The notes beneath the pieces are model-generated. The model was not told the DNA's origin, did no database searches, and saw only the letters and a program-made list of their open reading frames with translations. Shown piece by piece: positions 33,048-41,389 of a DNA stretch of 64,000 nucleotides. The translations under genes and the position numbers were made by a program. This stretch comes from Arthrobacter sp. M2012083 (lineage in GTDB: Bacteria > Actinomycetota > Actinomycetes > Actinomycetales > Micrococcaceae): the NCBI RefSeq assembly GCF_000281065.1, contig NZ_AKKK01000007.1, forward strand, positions 42,740 through 106,739. The letters run 5' to 3'. Position 1 is the first letter of the stretch. Each line of letters starts with the position of its first letter.

Positions 33048-33463
33048 ACCGAACGGCGCGAATCTTCGTCCCGGCGCCCGACCCCTCCCCGCAGCGGGGA
33101 ACTCATCTGCCGCCCCGAAACGGCTCCGGCACTGGTAGCTAACCGTTGAGAATCTCAGCAGTGAATGCAGGACGGCGGAACCTCCAACCGCAGGACGCAA
33201 CGGGAACCGCACTTCAGGTCCAGGCAGTGGCGAGGCGTCTCATGGCAAGAAGCCCCCATCTACGGGACCACAAACTTCCTGAACCCCATTGGAGCACGCG
33301 CCCCATGCCCGGTACCCCTTCTGCCTCAGCAGCAGAACAGTGCTGCCGCCAATGTAGCCGACCGGCAACGAATTCCATGCCGTCAGCAAGGGCGCTGAAG
33401 GCTCTGTGGACGGTGGTACAGAACCCTCAGCACCTTCGATAGACGAACCGTCATTGTGACGAT
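33048..33463. other. Gene-free stretch after csoR
   Basis: No supported gene. A 98-codon frame at 33146-33442 has no ribosome site and an unnatural composition (many Arg, Pro and Ala with no domain pattern). Confidence 0.5.
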
Positions 33464-33501
33464 GCCGGGCACCGGAACCCGCAAGGGTCCCGGTACCCGG
33501 C
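33464..33501. terminator. Strong hairpin, likely bidirectional terminator
   Basis: The two 17-base arms GCCGGGCACCGGAACCC and GGGTCCCGGTACCCGGC pair with two mismatches around a GCAA loop. It sits just beyond the 3' end of the leftward MFS gene. Confidence 0.75.
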
Positions 33502-33534
33502 TCTAGTTACGTCGGAAACCGACGTTTTCTTCGT

Positions 33535-34860
33535 TCAGGAAATACGTACACAAGAGCACTGTCCAGCGGCCAGCGTGCCCTCTGCCACCCCGGTTTCTGC
33601 GACCGTCTTTACGTGACTTGTCGCAGCATGGGGGTGGACCGGGGCCGGAATCACGTCGTCGTGGTGTCCATCATGGCGCGGCCACAGGTAGAGGGCAGCT
33701 GCTGCTCCTATGACGGTGAGGATTGCCAGCGCAGACCACGTGAGGGTTAGGCCGGCGTTTGTTCCGAGCCAGCCGGCAATGGGATAGGTAATCAGCCAAG
33801 CAAGGTGAGAGAGCGAGAATTGGGCTGCGAAGACCTCCGGTATCCGGTTCGGTTCACCCGCAGCACGGAGAACTCTTCCCGTCGGGGTGACGATCATCGC
33901 CATCCCGGCTCCGATGACCACCCAGATGATCGCTGTGCCAGCCCAGGTAGGGACCCCGGCCGCACTGAATGTGAGCGCCGCTGCGGTACCGCCCACGAGA
34001 ACGGCGGCACCGGTCATCATCACAGTGCGCTCGGTGACCCGGTCCAGTACACGGGGGAGTGCCAGCGCGGCCATCAGAGTTCCACCACCAGAGGCTGCCA
34101 TCATCCAGGCCACGTCGGACTGGGATCCGCCCAGTTCATCGCGGACGTAGTTGACGGTGTTGACGATCACGATCGATCCGGCCGCTGCGACAACAAGGTT
34201 AAGCGCCATGATGCCGCGCAACCGCGGTGTCCTGACGAATGTTCTGATTCCTGCCGCAGCCCTGTCCCAGGCCTTGGTGTGGGCGCTGGGTTGGGCGTTG
34301 GGGATGCGTGCGGACATCACGAGAAACGCGGAGACGACGAATCCAACCGAGGTGCCCAGGAAAAGCCAATTGAAGCTCATGAAGCTCAGCGCGACTGCGG
34401 CAAGCACGGGACTGAGCAGGCTCTCCATGGTGTAGGCGACCTGGGAAGCGGACAGGGCACGAGTGTAGGCGGCTTTGTCGGTCACGATATCGGGAATCAC
34501 CGCTTGGAACGTCGGCGTGAACGCCGCTGACGCTGACTGCAGGAGGCCGATCAGGAGGTAAATATGCCAAACCTCGGTGACAAAGGGCAGCGCAAGGACC
34601 ACTGCAGCTCGAACCACATCAAGAGTGATGAGGAACGCCCGGCGGGGCAACCGGTCAACATATGCGGCAGCCAGCGGTGCGATGATCACGTACAGGACCA
34701 TCTTGATGGTCAGTGCGGTTCCGAGAACCTCGCCCGCGCGCGGGCCAGCGAACTCGTAAGCGAGCAGGCCAAGGGCGACCGTCGCCAGGCCGGTGCCGAA
34801 CAGCGCGATGACTTGGGCGCTGAAAAGATGGCGGTAGTCGCGGATTGCGAACAAACGCAT
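33535..34860 (-). CDS. MFS transporter with His-rich C-terminal tail
   Basis: A 441-residue permease (start MRLFAIRDYRHLFSAQ, preceded by GAAAGGA) with about 12 membrane helices and the first motif A in AAAYVDRLPRRAFLI. The C-terminal tail contains RHDGHHDDVIPAPVHPHAATSH and ends with QCSCVRIS. A soft-ligand tail (His plus CSC) on the cytoplasmic side would suit a metal-responsive exporter. It is a homologue of multidrug/Ent-type exporters. It converges on the copper region and is followed (upstream on the strand) by an AhpD-type gene. Metal transport is inferred. Confidence 0.8.
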   Translation of the reverse strand: MRLFAIRDYRHLFSAQVIALFGTGLATVALGLLAYEFAGPRAGEVLGTALTIKMVLYVIIAPLAAAYVDRLPRRAFLITLDVVRAAVVLALPFVTEVWHIYLLIGLLQSASAAFTPTFQAVIPDIVTDKAAYTRALSASQVAYTMESLLSPVLAAVALSFMSFNWLFLGTSVGFVVSAFLVMSARIPNAQPSAHTKAWDRAAAGIRTFVRTPRLRGIMALNLVVAAAGSIVIVNTVNYVRDELGGSQSDVAWMMAASGGGTLMAALALPRVLDRVTERTVMMTGAAVLVGGTAAALTFSAAGVPTWAGTAIIWVVIGAGMAMIVTPTGRVLRAAGEPNRIPEVFAAQFSLSHLAWLITYPIAGWLGTNAGLTLTWSALAILTVIGAAAALYLWPRHDGHHDDVIPAPVHPHAATSHVKTVAETGVAEGTLAAGQCSCVRIS

Positions 34861-34929
34861 GGTTTTCCTTTCATCCATGCAGGGGACAGGCCCTCAAGAG
34901 GCCGCCCGCGAAAGTGAGGCTTCAGACTC

Positions 34930-35460
34930 CTACGAGGCTGGATTGGGTTCTGGTCTCAAGCCGGCGACCAGGTTGAAGGCGCCGGTGAGGATGTTCAGAG
35001 CCACGATGCCGACGACATCGACGATTTCCCGGTCGCTGTAGCCGTGGTCCCGCAACCCGAGGATCTGCTCATCGGTGATTCCCTGCGGGTCGCGGTAGAT
35101 ACGGAGGCCCAGGGCGATGATCGCTGCAATCGCCGGGTCGGCCGAGGTGCCCGCGCGGGCGAGGCCAATTTCGTCCTCCTCGATTCCAGCGGCGCGGGCT
35201 GCGTCAACATGTGAGTCGAGGCAAAGGCCGCAGCCTTGCTGGACCTGGACAGCAATGGAAATACGCTCGCTGATCTTGCGGTTCAGTTTTGCGCGTTTCA
35301 TCGACCGGCTGAGCTGAAGATAGCCGCCCAATACAGCTGGGGAATGCGCCATCGTCGAGACCATGTCACCAACTCGGCCATGGCGGGAGACCAGGTCCGA
35401 GAGCAGATCGCGGGACGTGCCCACCGCTGTAGCGGGGGTTAGTTGGGTAAGTCGAGACAT
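34930..35460 (-). CDS. AhpD-like / carboxymuconolactone decarboxylase family protein
   Basis: The 176-residue protein has the CMD/AhpD signature QQGCGLCLDSHVDAARAAGI with CxxC and the trailing His (about residues 75-90). These proteins are peroxidase-type thiol-disulfide enzymes or adaptors and help against oxidative damage, fitting copper stress. The ATG has AAGGAC upstream. It lies 51 bases upstream of the MFS gene on the same strand and downstream of the paralogous His protein gene. Confidence 0.85.
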   Translation of the reverse strand: MSRLTQLTPATAVGTSRDLLSDLVSRHGRVGDMVSTMAHSPAVLGGYLQLSRSMKRAKLNRKISERISIAVQVQQGCGLCLDSHVDAARAAGIEEDEIGLARAGTSADPAIAAIIALGLRIYRDPQGITDEQILGLRDHGYSDREIVDVVGIVALNILTGAFNLVAGLRPEPNPAS

Positions 35461-35539
35461 GAGAGTCCTTCAGGAGGTGTGCGGCGATTGGATTAGTTGA
35501 TGCCTTCGATGGTTGGCTTCATAACGTCACCGGTGGAGG

Positions 35540-36379
35540 TCAGGGGTGGTGATGCGACCCGTGGTTGCCATGGGATTCCTCGCCGGGTTTGCCCGGTCGT
35601 GTTCCGGGCTCTGCGGCCAACCCCTCGGCGACGGTAGATGTGGCCCGGGCCGTGAACTGCGCGGTAATTATGGCGCCCTCATGCTGGAAATCCAGATGCA
35701 GCCGGTACAAACCAGCTGAAGGTGCGACGGCCATGAATGAGACTTCCGGGCCCGGCGGGGTTGTTCCGTCACCAGGTTCTCCCTCGGGATGGACATGAAG
35801 ATAGGCCAGGTCTTCAGCGCGAAGTGCCACCAAATGCCCAAAGGCGCCAAGATATGGCTGCAGATCCGTCACCGGTTGTCCGTTCCTGGTGACACTGAAG
35901 GTAAGTTCGCTCGCCTCTCCGGGAAGGAGCCCGCCCTCAAGCGTTACGGTGTAGCCATCGACTTCCACGCTCTGCCCAATACCGGGAAGCGGTTGGGGGA
36001 TGTACTCACCGGAAACGGAGGCGTAGGTACTCAAAGTCATGGGCCCATCGTGTCCGGTCGGGTGGAAGTCCGTGAAAATCCGCCAGGGTCCAGGAGTGAG
36101 TTCCAGATCGGTGGTCCACGTCCCCGACTGGTCCCTGATCGGGTGGACATGCTGGAAGCCAGTCATGTCACGGCGGATGGCGATCAGGTGCAATTCTTTC
36201 TCATGCGTGGGTATGAACCCGTTCACCGGCTGTCCGTCCGGGCCAACAATCCGGAAAGTTATCGTCTGCGTTCCGCGGCCGAGTGGACGGGAATCGAAAT
36301 CCAGGGTGTATCCATGCTCCGAGAGCATCAGGCCGCCAGCTCCTTCAACGCCGTGGCTGCTGTGGCTGCTGGTAGTCAT
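35540..36379 (-). CDS. Cytoplasmic paralogue of the copper-operon His protein
   Basis: 279 residues from the ATG at 36379 (GAGGAG upstream). Starts MTTSSHSSHGVEGAGG, without a signal peptide, and carries the same two-half layout as the protein at 28980: FQHVHPIRD and DLQPYLGAFGHLVALRAEDL followed by AYLHVHPEGEPGDG; it ends GEESHGNHGSHHHP. The conserved HVHP pairs and C-terminal His cluster suggest copper binding. The promoter region 36591-36650 has two CsoR-type palindromes. Why one paralogue is secreted and the other not is the interesting point. Confidence 0.75.
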   Translation of the reverse strand: MTTSSHSSHGVEGAGGLMLSEHGYTLDFDSRPLGRGTQTITFRIVGPDGQPVNGFIPTHEKELHLIAIRRDMTGFQHVHPIRDQSGTWTTDLELTPGPWRIFTDFHPTGHDGPMTLSTYASVSGEYIPQPLPGIGQSVEVDGYTVTLEGGLLPGEASELTFSVTRNGQPVTDLQPYLGAFGHLVALRAEDLAYLHVHPEGEPGDGTTPPGPEVSFMAVAPSAGLYRLHLDFQHEGAIITAQFTARATSTVAEGLAAEPGTRPGKPGEESHGNHGSHHHP

Positions 36380-36590
36380 ATCGTCTCCTCTGTTCTGCAT
36401 TTGACGCTTGCTAGGGCATTAGGTTCTGGACGTAATTCACGAGGGGCTGGCAACGTTGCTTCGAACCTGCCAGCACAGCACGCGGATGCTCGTCCCGCCT
36501 GCCGGGAGCTTTGGCCACAACATTCGCGACCCAAATCCCACTGCCATTCGTCCGTGCCCTCGTACTGCTGATCTGCCGTCACCACTGACT

Positions 36591-36650
36591 CATATACCCC
36601 CCAGGGGTATCCAGTAGGCCTACCATACCCCATAGGGGTATAATTGACAA
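36591..36650 (-). promoter_or_regulatory. Promoter with two CsoR-type palindromes
   Basis: On the minus strand TTGTCA (36650-36645), a 17-base spacer containing ATACCCCTATGGGG, and TATGGT (36627-36622) form a promoter reading into the paralogous His protein gene. A further palindrome CATATACCCCCCAGGGGTAT is at 36591-36610. Confidence 0.65.
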
Positions 36651-36722
36651 GGTGAGAGAGTGGGTTGGATCGAGCGCCGACTGGCCCGCGCAAGGGAGTG
36701 ATCTTGAGTTTACCCACGGAGG

Positions 36723-36742
36723 GTTATACCCTTAGGGGGTAC
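36723..36742. promoter_or_regulatory. CsoR-type palindrome reading toward csoR copy 2
   Basis: TTATACCCTTAGGGGGTACC (36723-36742) has the same AT-ACCC-GGGT-type dyad and lies between the leftward His protein promoter and the rightward csoR. It may give autoregulation. Confidence 0.5.
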
Positions 36743-36764
36743 CTGTAGCGAAGAGGGAAAGCGA

Positions 36765-37106
36765 ATGAACCGGCCCAACAACGTGACTGTAAGCGCCATC
36801 TGGGTCTCCCCCAAGCCCGGCGCGAAGGTCGCTGCGCTGGCCAATCCGAAGTATCGGCCCTGGCGTGGCATGATCTCCGTATTCACCCCACTTAAGGGCG
36901 GGGCGGATGCATCGTCCACACCCTGCGCCGGCACCCTGCAGGAATCCGGAAGCGAGAACGTCGCAAGAATCGTGAGTAAGGTGATTCGTTGGGCGTCGGC
37001 CTGTCTATTCCGGTGCGTGGTCGATCTGACAGTGAAATCCCTGGAAAATAGATCATCCGGCGGCACGGGATCCTCGCACCCAGTACCATCTACGGCTACA
37101 CCATAA
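36765..37106 (+). CDS. Doubtful ORF between operator and csoR
   Basis: A 113-codon frame with a ribosome site (GAGGGAAAG) eight bases before the ATG. The composition is low in hydrophobic residues and no domain is recognised (segments such as KYRPWRGMISVFTP and KGGADASSTPCAGTL). It may be a leader of the csoR transcript or a relic. It is kept only because it sits cleanly between an operator and csoR. Confidence 0.3.
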   Translation: MNRPNNVTVSAIWVSPKPGAKVAALANPKYRPWRGMISVFTPLKGGADASSTPCAGTLQESGSENVARIVSKVIRWASACLFRCVVDLTVKSLENRSSGGTGSSHPVPSTATP

Positions 37107-37114
37107 GGAATAAG

Positions 37115-37450
37115 ATGACCACGAAACAGCTGCCTCCAAGCCCTGAAGCAGGGGCCGAGGACCATGCAAACCACGGCTATATCACCGACAAAGAGCGGTA
37201 CTTGGCCCGCCTCAAGCGGATCGAGGGTCAGGCGCGGGGGATCGCGCGGATGGTCGACGAGGAACAGTACTGCATTGATATCCTCACCCAAGTTTCAGCG
37301 CTGACCTCCGCGCTGCGCGGCGTGGCTTTGGGGTTGCTCGATGACCACATGAAGCACTGTGTTCTCGATGCCGCCCAACTCGGCGGAGACGCAGCTGAAG
37401 CCAAGATGCAGGAAGCCTCCGAGGCCATCGCTCGCTTCGTACGCTCCTAA
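37115..37450 (+). CDS. csoR: CsoR-family copper-sensing repressor (copy 2)
   Basis: A 111-residue CsoR homologue: RYLARLKRIEGQARGIARM, EQYCIDILTQVSALTS and DDHMKHCVLDAAQLG. Cys, His and Cys positions match copy 1 and the known Cu(I) site, so both copies should sense copper. It has AAGGA before the ATG. N-terminus differs from copy 1 (PPSPEAGAEDHANHGY, Pro/Asp/His). It follows the palindrome at 36723. Confidence 0.9.
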   Translation: MTTKQLPPSPEAGAEDHANHGYITDKERYLARLKRIEGQARGIARMVDEEQYCIDILTQVSALTSALRGVALGLLDDHMKHCVLDAAQLGGDAAEAKMQEASEAIARFVRS

Positions 37451-37953
37451 CCGCCTTGCTGCCGCCTAGCGCTGCGGTTCATCTCAGGCGCCGGGCCCGT
37501 GATCATGTGCCTCGGGGGCATCGTCGTGTTCATCCCGGCTGTTTCTGATCGGCGTGGGCGGCTGGCATGGCTACACCCTTGTGCTTGGGCTCACCTTGGC
37601 CGACAGGACGCCTCAATGAGGGGATGACGGGGCCATGGGATCAGCCGGGTTCGGCAGAGAATTAGGCGACGCGGGTGGACCCCTGACGTAGGCCATTCCC
37701 TAATCCGCGGAGTTTTTCACCCAGTACTTTGGCGGTGTTGCGTGCCCAGCGGTAGGAGTCGACCCCGGATCCGCCGCTCCATGATATGGCCCACGATGCG
37801 CGGAGCACGTTTTCGGTGTCGGGTCCAGACCGGGAGGGCCCACCGATCGACCAGCGAGATGGAGGCCCGATCGCGGCGCGCGACCCATAAAAAAATATAC
37901 CCCGATATAAGGGATTCTTTATATTGCTTCATAGTCTTGTATAGACTTCCCAT
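37451..37953. other. Gene-poor stretch with a possible gene relic
   Basis: A minus-strand frame ending at 37662 reads SGVDSYRWARNTAKVLGEKL and RGLGNGLRQG before its stop and looks coding at its end, but has no start or upstream domain. The right part (37890-37953) is AT-rich and must contain the promoter of the AAA ATPase. Confidence 0.35.
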
Positions 37954-39126
37954 GTGGACTCCGATATGAACCCCTTCGCTCCTGGATCAGGCCTTAAGCC
38001 GCCGGCACTGGAGGGACGCGAAGCCGAGATAGACGCCTTTGACCGTCTGATTGTCAGGACCAAGCGGCAGGCGGCAGAGCGGGGCATACTGCTTTCCGGG
38101 CTGCGCGGAGTCGGCAAGACGGTTCTTTTGAACAATTTTGCCGCCCAAGCTGAGCGGCATGACTGGTTCGTGGTTCAGATTGAGGCCCAGCCGACCCCGG
38201 AGGGCAGGAAAGCGACACGGCAAAAGTTGGCCCGGGCCATTGAGGCCGGTGCGAGAAGGTTGCGTGCCAAGTCGGCTTGGGGGTACGTGAAGGACGTTCT
38301 GGGCAGCATTGGTTCGTTCAATGTCACCTTGGGGTTCACCGGGGTGTCGGCTACCTTGGGCACCACCGCCGGGCGGGCGGATTCCGGAAACCTGGACATC
38401 GATCTGGAAGAACTCGTCGAAGACCTCGCAACCGCTATGGCGAAGAGCAAAGCCGGGTTCGGGATTTTCATTGACGAAATGCAGGACCTCGACGACGAGC
38501 TGCTCGGCGCCCTGATCTCCGTTCAGCACCTGGCCGGACAGAAAGGCTGGCCTTTCTTCATCATCGGTGCCGGGCTGCCTAACCTCCCGGGAAAACTGAG
38601 CGCCACCAGGTCATACTCCGAGCGGCTCTTTGACTACCGCACCATCGGGGCGCTTGACCATGCCTCGGCGGCCGACGCTATCAGCCTGCCGATGAACAAG
38701 CTCGGCGCACGGTTGGATGCGGATGCGCTCCGCACGCTTGTTACTGCTGCGGACGGATACCCCTTCTTTCTCCAGGCGTATGGCAAAGCAGCCTGGGATG
38801 TGTCCTCAAGCAAAACGGTCAACTTGGACGACGCCCGGCTGGCCGTCGAAATTGGTACAGAACAGCTCGACGCAGGATTCTTCCGCTCACGCTGGCAGCG
38901 GGCAACACCGGCAGAACGCCAATACTTGCGCGCCATGGCCGAAGACCGTGACGAAGCAGCCTCCACAGCCCAGGTTGCTTCCCGGCTGAACAGGGCCGCG
39001 AGCCAATTAACGGTGGCGCGCTCAAGCCTGATCGCAAAAGGGCTCATTTATGCCCCTGACCATGGAGCGGTCCGCTTCACAGTACCGGGGATGTCCGGGT
39101 TTATCAGCCGCCAATATGAGGGGTAA
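37954..39126 (+). CDS. AAA-type ATPase, MoxR-unlike STAND/ORC-like
   Basis: A 390-residue protein starting at GTG 37954 (a second start ATG at 37966 is possible; no ribosome site is seen). Walker A is LSGLRGVGKT (about residue 47), Walker B is GIFIDEMQDLDDEL (about 168) and a sensor follows in FFIIGAGLPNLP. The C-terminal winged-helix segment (AASTAQVASRLNRAASQLTVARSSLIAKGLI) suggests DNA binding. It resembles single-gene ATPases on actinobacterial mobile elements of unknown role. It stands alone. Confidence 0.75.
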   Translation: MDSDMNPFAPGSGLKPPALEGREAEIDAFDRLIVRTKRQAAERGILLSGLRGVGKTVLLNNFAAQAERHDWFVVQIEAQPTPEGRKATRQKLARAIEAGARRLRAKSAWGYVKDVLGSIGSFNVTLGFTGVSATLGTTAGRADSGNLDIDLEELVEDLATAMAKSKAGFGIFIDEMQDLDDELLGALISVQHLAGQKGWPFFIIGAGLPNLPGKLSATRSYSERLFDYRTIGALDHASAADAISLPMNKLGARLDADALRTLVTAADGYPFFLQAYGKAAWDVSSSKTVNLDDARLAVEIGTEQLDAGFFRSRWQRATPAERQYLRAMAEDRDEAASTAQVASRLNRAASQLTVARSSLIAKGLIYAPDHGAVRFTVPGMSGFISRQYEG

Positions 39127-39259
39127 CCGATCCGACACGGCACGTGCCGGTAACACACGCACGACGCGCCGTTACATAAATGTGACACTTCTGGTCGTCT
39201 GAAGTAAGGTCAACATCGTGCCGGTTTCTCCGAATGCGGCACTCCCGGAGCAAATTGCC

Positions 39260-39418
39260 TAACTCTGCCGTTGCCCGGGATCCGTTCGCAAATTCGTCCG
39301 GCAGAGACGGGGAACCCAACAGCGGCCTGCTTCGGCAGGCCTTGGGGTGAAGTCGTGCTTCAGCACGACCGGGTGTCTCCCATCCGAACCCGACAGCTAA
39401 CCTCGCAGGCAGTGGGAG
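39260..39418 (+). ncRNA. c-di-AMP riboswitch (ydaO/yuaA leader)
   Basis: The leader has the conserved parts of the ydaO class in order: CTCTGCCG pairing with CGGCAGAG (39263-39306), ACGGGGAACCCAACAGCGG (39307-39325), CTTGGGGTGAAG (39341-39352) and CCGAACCCGACAGCTAACC (39384-39402). It ends ten bases or so before GAGAGG and the ATG of the NlpC/P60-like gene. In actinobacteria this riboswitch commonly precedes cell-wall hydrolase genes and responds to cyclic di-AMP. Confidence 0.9.
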
Positions 39419-39428
39419 AGGCCCTTTC

Positions 39429-40208
39429 ATGCCCATTCGTAAAGCACACGGCCGCCACCGCGCCGTACCCGCCCAGACCAACGCCCTCACGGTCCTGTCC
39501 AGATCTGCCGCCGGCAATGCCGGTACTGTAGGCCGCCAAGCTGCCGTCATCGCAGCGGCGTCCGGCCTCGTCTTGACTAGCGGCATTGCCGCCCAGGCAG
39601 CAGATGCCCCTGCTCAGCGCGAGACAGAGCCGGCTTCGACCATGGAGATCGCCAGTCAAGTACAGGCGCCACTGAGCGTCGATGCCACTGTCCAGATAGC
39701 CTTCGAGCGACCCGTCGTCGTGACGACCCCGGCCCCTGTCGTGGAACCACCGAAGCCCGTCGCTGCCAAAGCGCCAAAGGTGGCTGCTCCGACGACGACC
39801 ACCGCGCCGAAAGTGGCTGCGCCGGCAAAGGCTCAGGTCACCGTCGCCCCGGCTCCTGCTGCACCGCCGGCCGCCCCGGCAGCAGGCGGAATCAACGCCA
39901 TCATGGTTTCCTCCGCGTACGCCCAGATCGGCATGATCCAGGACTGCACGCGACTGGTGGAAAATGCCCTGAACGCTGCCGGTATCCCCGTCGGAGACCT
40001 TGGCCCGATGCAGTTCATGAACTACGGCACCGTCGTCACCGACCCCCAGCCCGGTGACATGGTGATGCAACCGGGCCACGTGGGAATCTACGTCGGAAAC
40101 GGCCAAGTACTCAGCTCCGGCCTGAACGGTAAGAACGAAACGGCCGTCCACCCCCTGACATGGATGACAGCCAAGGGCGCCGTCACGTTCGTCCGCGCTG
40201 GAAAGTAA
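39429..40208 (+). CDS. Secreted NlpC/P60-like cell-wall hydrolase under c-di-AMP control
   Basis: A 259-residue exported protein: positively charged N-terminus, a hydrophobic segment at about residues 36-58 with an AQA cleavage site, a Pro/Ala/Val/Thr-rich linker (residues 95-152, several PKVAAP repeats) and a C-terminal NlpC/P60-like domain with Cys173 in DCTRLVENAL, His217 in MQPGHVGIYVGNG. The probable reaction is cleavage of peptidoglycan stem peptides; the domain is short. The riboswitch leader upstream ties it to cell-wall/osmotic homeostasis. A plasmid-borne copy could remodel the wall during transfer, which is inference. Confidence 0.85.
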   Translation: MPIRKAHGRHRAVPAQTNALTVLSRSAAGNAGTVGRQAAVIAAASGLVLTSGIAAQAADAPAQRETEPASTMEIASQVQAPLSVDATVQIAFERPVVVTTPAPVVEPPKPVAAKAPKVAAPTTTTAPKVAAPAKAQVTVAPAPAAPPAAPAAGGINAIMVSSAYAQIGMIQDCTRLVENALNAAGIPVGDLGPMQFMNYGTVVTDPQPGDMVMQPGHVGIYVGNGQVLSSGLNGKNETAVHPLTWMTAKGAVTFVRAGK

Positions 40209-40217
40209 CCTTGGAGA

Positions 40218-40254
40218 CCGGTGATTCAGCGCCTCGAGGGCTCTGAATCACCGG
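40218..40254. terminator. Hairpin terminator
   Basis: CCGGTGATTCAG and CTGAATCACCGG form a perfect 12-bp stem around a 13-base loop, ten bases after the stop codon of the NlpC-like gene. Confidence 0.85.
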
Positions 40255-40513
40255 ACCGCCCTTCAAACTCACGCAGGCCGGTGATCTTCCCGACCCGCCG
40301 CCAGCGGCCGCGGCAGGAAAGACCGCAGGCCTTCCTGAGTAACCACGCGAGCAGAAACACCTGAGGCACGCTCAACACCGGGGCCTGGCTGATTCCGAAC
40401 AGCAGCGCTCCCAGACGACCAACGGCGGTCTGCTGACGGGCCTTGGCCATGGGCATCAACCAACCAGCACCGGGAGGATTGGACTTGATGACGACGGCGT
40501 AAAGATCCAGCAT
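40226..40513 (-). CDS. Doubtful small basic protein overlapping a palindrome
   Basis: A 95-codon frame from ATG 40513, with hydrophobic VLSVPQVFLLAWLL and a basic, Arg-rich end. Its start codon lies within the perfect inverted repeat at 40511-40539 and its end runs through the terminator hairpin of the convergent gene. No ribosome site or family is seen; the ORF may be spurious. Confidence 0.3.
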   Translation of the reverse strand: MLDLYAVVIKSNPPGAGWLMPMAKARQQTAVGRLGALLFGISQAPVLSVPQVFLLAWLLRKACGLSCRGRWRRVGKITGLREFEGRSGDSEPSRR

Positions 40514-40539
40514 CGTTATGCACCTTGTGCATAACGATG
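40511..40539. promoter_or_regulatory. Perfect 13-bp inverted repeat
   Basis: CATCGTTATGCAC (40511-40523) and GTGCATAACGATG (40527-40539) are perfect arms with only three bases between them. This is far too compact for an ordinary terminator hairpin loop and looks like a dimeric repressor site upstream of the lipoprotein gene at 40597. Confidence 0.6.
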
Positions 40540-40596
40540 TGTTCCCCAGAGGCAATGGAAAAGGCCCCAATCAGCACACGCTGTCTACGCTGAAGC

Positions 40597-41055
40597 ATGC
40601 GCAGAAGTTGGCTCGCCGCCGTCCTGCTGGTTCCGGCATGTGCGGCCCCGGTAAAGGATTGCCCCGCAATTGCCCAGGCACCGGTTGTCACAGTGACGAT
40701 CCTGGGCAGCTACGTACCAGCGGTGAACACCGTCCACCTGAAAGCGTGTCAGTCCGGAATCTGCAAAGAGGGTGACCTGAAGCTTGCGCCCGGCCAGACG
40801 CCCGTGGACCAGAGCTGCGAAGAAAACCCCGATTCCGTGTGCTCTGCGACTGCGTCCCGTGACGGGACACTTTACGGCCACCTTTGGCTGGATCTGATCA
40901 CAGAGAATCCGATTGAGGCCACAGTGTCGGGCACCGGGACCGACAGTTCACCACTGCCCGTCCGAACCATCACATTCACGCCCACGCTGACGGAGTGCCC
41001 AAAATTCATCACTGCGAGCCTGCTTCTGGATGCCGACGGCATCCGCCAGGGCTGA
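40597..41055 (+). CDS. Putative small lipoprotein
   Basis: The 152-residue product begins MRRSWLAAVLLVPACAAP, a short lipoprotein signal with Cys at residue 15. The mature part has about eight cysteines (for example KACQSGICKEGDL and CEENPDSVCSATA) in a beta-rich pattern, so disulfide bonds are likely. It stands behind the palindrome at 40511 and in a separate unit from the hydrolase upstream. The family is not recognised. Confidence 0.65.
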   Translation: MRRSWLAAVLLVPACAAPVKDCPAIAQAPVVTVTILGSYVPAVNTVHLKACQSGICKEGDLKLAPGQTPVDQSCEENPDSVCSATASRDGTLYGHLWLDLITENPIEATVSGTGTDSSPLPVRTITFTPTLTECPKFITASLLLDADGIRQG

Positions 41056-41389
41056 GTGGATGCGCTGATCTTCCGATCGGTTGAACACCAGGGCCACCTG
41101 ATCTGACCCTCCAAGGCATTCTCTCAGGATGGCCTGCAAGGCCTGGCCCGAAGCCTGGAATACCCACGCCAGCCCCTTGTCCGCCCGGCAAGACGCCCCA
41201 TCGGCATCAGACCGGAGCCGCCGGGCGCAGACCACCGCCTCGCAGGCATTGCCGGTGCCGGCCGGAAGGGACCACTGGCTCCAAGTGGAATTCCCCCCTC
41301 AACATGGGAATTAGGACAGCCGTATGGGTAAAACGCAGTAACGGCAGGAGGGGCGGAGAGAGGCGGTTGAGGTTGATACCGCCGGATGG
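41056..41389. other. Gene-free stretch
   Basis: No credible gene. Weak overlapping frames in several phases have no ribosome sites. No repeat or hairpin of note was seen. Confidence 0.4.

Noticed and set aside
33146..33442. 98-codon plus-strand frame after csoR
   Set aside because: No ribosome site, no recognisable fold and a composition typical of chance frames in GC-rich DNA.
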